NCBI GenBank assembly: GCA_031266295.1
Contig: JAISBH010000208.1
Coordinates: 1-8,292, forward strand
Direction: 5' to 3'
From: Oscillospiraceae bacterium
GTDB lineage: Bacteria > Bacillota > Clostridia > Christensenellales > Aristaeellaceae
DNA: 8,292 nucleotides
Shown: piece by piece, positions 5,823-8,292 of the stretch
Numbering within the stretch: position 1 is the first letter of the stretch
Layout of the letters: every line of letters starts with the position of its first letter
Program-made: the position numbers and the translations under genes
Notes under the pieces: generated by a model
What the model saw: only the letters and a program-made list of their open reading frames with translations
Databases searched by the model: none
What the model was told of the DNA's origin: nothing

Positions 5823-7502
5823 TCACGACTGCGGCGCGAAACTCTTTATGGCTGTCAGGCTGACGCCCATGTCGCACAGCTGTTCAGGCACGCATACAGC
5901 GTCGATTACGTACGTCTTGCCGGATTCCTTCGCCCGGCCAAGAGCCTCGCGCAGTTCATCTGGGGTGAACACGCGCTCCGCCTTGCAGCCGAAGCCTTCC
6001 GCCACCTTCACGTAATCGATGCGTCCGTCCTGATTATACGGCATATCGACCGCGTATTCAAACCCATATGCGCCCTTTTGGTTTTGGCGGATCAATCCCA
6101 AGTACGCGTTGTTGACTATCACGACAATGATGGGTTTCCCAAACACGGCGGCGACGCCGATCTCCTCGCCCATGAACGTGAATCCGAAGTCGCCCAACAC
6201 CGTCACGGAGTGGTGCGCCGGATCGGATACCTTCGCCCCGAACGCGGCGGGAATCTCATAGCCCAGCGTGCCCGCCCCGCCGGACGGCAGATAACGCCGC
6301 GGCTTGTCGATATTCTGCAGCTGACCCGACCAGATCTGGGTGATACCGCATCCAACAGTGAACATCGTATCGGCGTCAAACGCGCGGTTTATTTCGTGGA
6401 ATACGCGGTGAGGCATGATGGGTTTCGTGTCATAGTCGGTCTTTCGCGCCAGCTTTACGCGCTTTTCTTGCAAATCGGTGATGCGATCGCCGCTGAAAGG
6501 CTTAAGCCCGCGCCTTTTCGCCGCGTCCGTAAACGCGAGAATCGCTTTTTTCGCGTCGGATACTATCCCCAAATCGGGCTGGAACACCTTGCCGATCTGG
6601 CTCGGTTCGATATCGACGTGGATGAATTTGCGTCCGCCGCGGTATACCTTCAGGTCGCCCGTGTGACGGTCTGTGAAGCGGCAGCCGACGCCCAGCACGA
6701 CGTCGCTCTCCAGGAATGTGTCGTTGCCGACGGGCTGACCGACCTGTATGCCCGCGTGGCCTGCGTTCAGCGGATGGGCCAGCGGAACGCCGCCTTTGGC
6801 CATATATGTCATGATAATCGGGATACGCAGCGACTCGGCGAACGCTATCAGCTCCGGTTCCGACTGGCTTAGCGTAACGCCGCCGCCCATTATGATCAGC
6901 GGTTTTTCGGCGGACGCGAGTATATTGATGGCCCGCTCGATCAAGGCGGGATCGGGCGACGGAGTTTCAACCGGGATTGGATGGTATTTGTTAATGTCGA
7001 ACTCGATCTCCGTCTGCTGCACATCCAGCGGCAGGTCGATCAGCACGGGGCCGGGTTTGCCGGAGCGCATCAGGTAAAACGCCTCGCGCAGCACATCGGG
7101 CAGCGTCTTAGCGTCCAGCACGCAGGTTGATTTCTTCGTGATCGTCTTGGTTATCTCGGCGATGTTCACGCACTGGAAAGGATCCATCCCCAACTGGCTG
7201 ACGCTGGCTTGGCCGGTGATCGCCAGGAACGGTATGGAATCGATGTTAGCGGTATACAGTCCCGTCACGAAGTTGGTAGCGCCCGGTCCGGACGTGCATA
7301 TCGCCAACGCGATACGATGGCTGGCGCGGTAGTATCCGTCAGCCGCGTGAGTGCACGCCTCCTCGTGTCTCATGCAGTAGTGATTGATAGGGGCTTGCTC
7401 CAGGTATTTATACACAGGGTTGATGCCGGCTCCTGGTATACCGAACGCGTCAGTGACGCCTTCCTTGACCAGGATTTGGGCTAAGGCTTGAGCTGCCTGC
7501 AT
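5823..7502 (-). CDS. Thiamine-diphosphate-dependent carboligase, glyoxylate carboligase-like but with the canonical glutamate
   Basis: The 559-residue protein has the three-domain plan of the acetolactate synthase / glyoxylate carboligase family: PYR domain (about 1-170), central nucleotide-binding-like domain (about 185-330) and PP domain (about 365-540). Gcl-like stretches include FGIPGAGINP (20-29), FYLMRSGKPGPVLIDLP (142-158), HVDIEPSQIGKV (295-306), PDLGIVSDAKKA (309-320) and NNAYLGLIRQNQKGAYGFEY (464-483). The ThDP and metal motif reads GDF (437-439) and NN (464-465); GDF in place of the usual GDG also occurs in E. coli Gcl. Unlike E. coli Gcl, where V51 replaces the cofactor-activating glutamate, this protein has E47 in RHEEA. 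Gcl is about 593 residues, so this one is shorter. Expected chemistry is decarboxylating condensation of 2-oxoacids, possibly two glyoxylates to tartronate semialdehyde; acetolactate-type or another carboligation is the alternative. The start has GAAAGGA 9 nt upstream. Confidence 0.85.
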   Translation of the reverse strand: MQAAQALAQILVKEGVTDAFGIPGAGINPVYKYLEQAPINHYCMRHEEACTHAADGYYRASHRIALAICTSGPGATNFVTGLYTANIDSIPFLAITGQASVSQLGMDPFQCVNIAEITKTITKKSTCVLDAKTLPDVLREAFYLMRSGKPGPVLIDLPLDVQQTEIEFDINKYHPIPVETPSPDPALIERAINILASAEKPLIIMGGGVTLSQSEPELIAFAESLRIPIIMTYMAKGGVPLAHPLNAGHAGIQVGQPVGNDTFLESDVVLGVGCRFTDRHTGDLKVYRGGRKFIHVDIEPSQIGKVFQPDLGIVSDAKKAILAFTDAAKRRGLKPFSGDRITDLQEKRVKLARKTDYDTKPIMPHRVFHEINRAFDADTMFTVGCGITQIWSGQLQNIDKPRRYLPSGGAGTLGYEIPAAFGAKVSDPAHHSVTVLGDFGFTFMGEEIGVAAVFGKPIIVVIVNNAYLGLIRQNQKGAYGFEYAVDMPYNQDGRIDYVKVAEGFGCKAERVFTPDELREALGRAKESGKTYVIDAVCVPEQLCDMGVSLTAIKSFAPQS

Positions 7503-7541
7503 TATGGATCATCCTTTCATGCGGTAATGAGGGTAAGCTCT

Positions 7542-7558
7542 TCTGTCGCTGCGGCGAC
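7542..7558. repeat. Partial third copy of the hairpin core of the composite repeat
   Basis: TCTGTCGCTGCGGCGAC occurs here and again at 7571-7587 and 7829-7845. It contains the hairpin GTCGC-TGCG-GCGAC. The 15 bases at 7521-7535 (GCGGTAATGAGGGTA) loosely resemble the GCGATGAGGGTT that closes each full core, so this may be a decayed unit. It lies only 40 bp upstream of the carboligase start codon. Confidence 0.7.
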
Positions 7559-7562
7559 GGGA

Positions 7563-7762
7563 GAACCCCCTCTGTCGCTGCGGCGACATCTCCCCCTAGG
7601 GGGGCGATGAGGGTTGTCGGTTACGATATGGTTCGCAAGCAACGGGGACGAATTGCGCTACGAGGTAGACTATCGGATACGATCCGGCTGGCCGAAACCG
7701 ATGGCTTGTGTGCAAACGATGGTTCAGGCGAAGCCTGGTCAGGTTTCGAAAGGGCGGATAGC
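7563..7762. repeat. Composite intergenic repeat, copy 1 (about 200 bp)
   Basis: It has two modules. The first 63 bp (7563-7625) are identical to 7821-7883 and contain two palindromes: the hairpin GTCGC-TGCG-GCGAC and CCCCCTAGGGGG. The last 74 bp (7689-7762) match 7914-7987 with two differences. Between them CGAGGTAGACTATCG (7661-7675) matches 7887-7901 with one difference. Copy 1 carries roughly 30 bp (about 7630-7660) that copy 2 lacks. The hairpin core resembles dispersed intergenic repeats often seen in gut Clostridia genomes, but I recall this only generally and cannot name a family. Confidence 0.9.
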
Positions 7763-7780
7763 GCGGCGCATCCGCGCCTT

Positions 7781-7808
7781 CGGGAAGGGGATTGCGATCC
7801 CCCTCCCG
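7781..7808. repeat. Strong 28-bp hairpin between the two repeat copies
   Basis: CGGGAAGGGGAT and ATCCCCCTCCCG form a 12-bp stem with a single A-C mismatch around the loop TGCG. It is followed at 7812-7822 by a second small palindrome, TCCCC-T-GGGGA. Neither has a T-run after it, so they do not look like rho-independent terminators. They may belong to the repeat family rather than serve a gene. Confidence 0.65.
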
Positions 7809-7820
7809 ACCTCCCCTGGG

Positions 7821-7987
7821 GAACCCCCTCTGTCGCTGCGGCGACATCTCCCCCTAGGGGGGCGATGAGGGTTGTCGGTTACGTTACGAGATAGACTATC
7901 GAGCACAGTCGGTTGGCCGAAACCGATGGCTTGTGTGCAAACGATGGTCCAGGCGAAGCCTGGTCAGGATTCGAAAGGGCGGATAGC
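7821..7987. repeat. Composite intergenic repeat, copy 2 (about 167 bp)
   Basis: Same order of modules as copy 1, in direct orientation. The left module (7821-7883) is identical, the middle (7887-7901) has one difference, and the right module (7914-7987) has two. The module offsets are 258, 226 and 225 bp, so most of the length difference is one deletion of about 30 bp just after the left module. Ending with GGCGGATAGC, it diverges from copy 1 directly afterwards. Confidence 0.9.
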
Positions 7988-7993
7988 CCTTCG

Positions 7994-8046
7994 CAGGGTA
8001 CCGGGACAGAGTCCCGTAAACCCCTGTTTCACCCCCCATCGGGGGG
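7994..8046. repeat. Run of GC-rich hairpins after repeat copy 2
   Basis: CGGGAC-AGA-GTCCCG (8002-8016) is a perfect 6-bp stem. CAGGGT (7994-7999) and ACCCCTG (8020-8026) can extend it with one bulged C. Directly after comes CCCCCC-ATC-GGGGGG (8032-8046). There is no U-tract, so this is unlikely to be a standard terminator. It could be the tail of a structured repeat or part of an unrecognised RNA. Confidence 0.5.
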
Positions 8047-8109
8047 AAGGGGGGCGTTCCTCAACGCATCGTGTTACTTATCAGCGGTGAAATCGAAGCC
8101 CCTACTCCC

Positions 8110-8169
8110 GCGCCCCGCCAGTGAAATAATATAAGGCAGTTGACAACTTACGTCATAGTGGCGGGGCGC
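8110..8169. repeat. 60-bp element with 11-bp perfect inverted ends
   Basis: GCGCCCCGCCA (8110-8120) and TGGCGGGGCGC (8159-8169) are perfect reverse complements flanking a 38-bp AT-rich core. The contrast between GC-rich ends and AT-rich centre is sharp. The core holds GTTG-A-CAAC (8139-8147). It looks like a very small inverted-repeat element or a stable hairpin. No target-site duplication is evident, and it encodes nothing. Confidence 0.6.
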
Positions 8170-8257
8170 CACAAACTGAAAGCGCCTGCGGTTCGCAAAC
8201 CGAACAGCGTCCCGCCGCAGCGGACAGCCGGATGCTGCGTTGTGTAATATAGATATA

Positions 8258-8271
8258 GCGTTGCGCAACGC
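8258..8271. repeat. 14-bp perfect palindrome
   Basis: GCGTTGCGCAACGC is its own reverse complement. It follows an AT-rich stretch (TAATATAGATATA at 8245-8257) near the right edge of the window. It could be a protein-binding site or part of a repeat continuing beyond the window. Function is unknown. Confidence 0.55.
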
Positions 8272-8292
8272 CATGTTTGGGTTGCGTGGCGT

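Larger units (their letters stand above)
7503..8292. other. 790-bp region without a credible gene, rich in repeats and hairpins
   Basis: From the carboligase start to the window edge no open frame has a good ribosome binding site, a recognisable protein motif or consistent codon use. The open frames of 60-95 codons present here run straight through repeat copies in several frames. The region instead holds a duplicated composite repeat, many GC-rich perfect hairpins, a 60-bp inverted-repeat element and a 14-bp palindrome, each listed separately. The stretch 8060-8109 shows nothing recognisable. Confidence 0.7.

Noticed and set aside
6078..6872. 264-codon plus-strand open frame opposite the carboligase
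   Set aside because: It lies wholly within the well-supported carboligase gene, has no ribosome binding site or motif, and its composition is that of an antisense shadow.
7503..7560. Thiamine (THI-box) riboswitch in front of the ThDP enzyme
   Set aside because: The minus-strand leader contains none of the conserved THI-box sequence segments. ThDP-using enzymes are also not usually controlled by this riboswitch, unlike thiamine synthesis and transport genes.
7542..7987. CRISPR array
   Set aside because: There are only two full copies of a long, internally mosaic repeat and a partial one. Spacing is uneven and the repeats are far longer than CRISPR repeats. No cas genes are present.
8032..8046. 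Rho-independent terminator from the C6-ATC-G6 hairpin
   Set aside because: There is no run of T on either side in either orientation, and no gene ends here.
7607..8134. Several plus-strand open frames of 72-95 codons in the right-hand region
   Set aside because: They read through the two copies of the repeat in different frames, giving repeated peptides such as LAETDGLCANDGSGEAWSGF. No frame is preferred and no ribosome binding site is present.
8074..8274. 66-codon minus-strand open frame near the right edge
   Set aside because: It spans the inverted-repeat element, starts within the 14-bp palindrome area without a ribosome binding site, and matches no family I recognise.

Overview
The window looks like part of a chromosome of a Gram-positive, probably Clostridia-type bacterium (Bacillota). 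The grounds are a LytR-CpsA-Psr wall ligase, a YwlG-type UPF0340 protein (a family mostly seen in Bacillota), strong GGAGG-like ribosome binding sites and GC-rich codon use. This is an inference from gene content; no rRNA or other phylogenetic marker is present.

Layout. (1) Positions 122-2820 hold a rightward housekeeping-type operon: an LCP-family wall ligase, a TrmH/SpoU-family 2'-O-ribose RNA methyltransferase 5 bp downstream, and a UPF0340 protein. A TATAAT box lies in front of the first gene. (2) Positions 2852-7502 hold a small metabolic cluster: a leftward NAD-dependent D-2-hydroxyacid dehydrogenase of the hydroxypyruvate reductase type, a divergent IclR-family regulator (rightward), then a leftward pair that converges on the regulator, made of a thiamine-diphosphate (ThDP) carboligase resembling glyoxylate carboligase and a xylose-isomerase-like TIM-barrel enzyme. 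The 250-bp divergent region is AT-rich, with two recognisable promoters and several short inverted repeats that could be IclR operators. (3) Positions 7503-8292 (790 bp) have no credible gene. They hold two copies of a composite hairpin-rich repeat (about 200 and 167 bp), a partial third copy, a 60-bp element with 11-bp inverted ends, and a 14-bp palindrome.

How the genes may work together. Carboligase, TIM-barrel isomerase, hydroxyacid dehydrogenase and IclR regulator match the parts of a glyoxylate-to-glycerate route: two glyoxylate to tartronate semialdehyde plus CO2, isomerisation to hydroxypyruvate, reduction to D-glycerate. One detail argues for caution and is the most interesting point in the window. 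The carboligase is Gcl-like in several diagnostic stretches, yet it has a glutamate (E47, in RHE) where E. coli Gcl is known for having valine (V51). Its substrate or mechanism may therefore differ from true Gcl. No glycerate kinase or transporter is in the window, so the substrate of the pathway is not settled.
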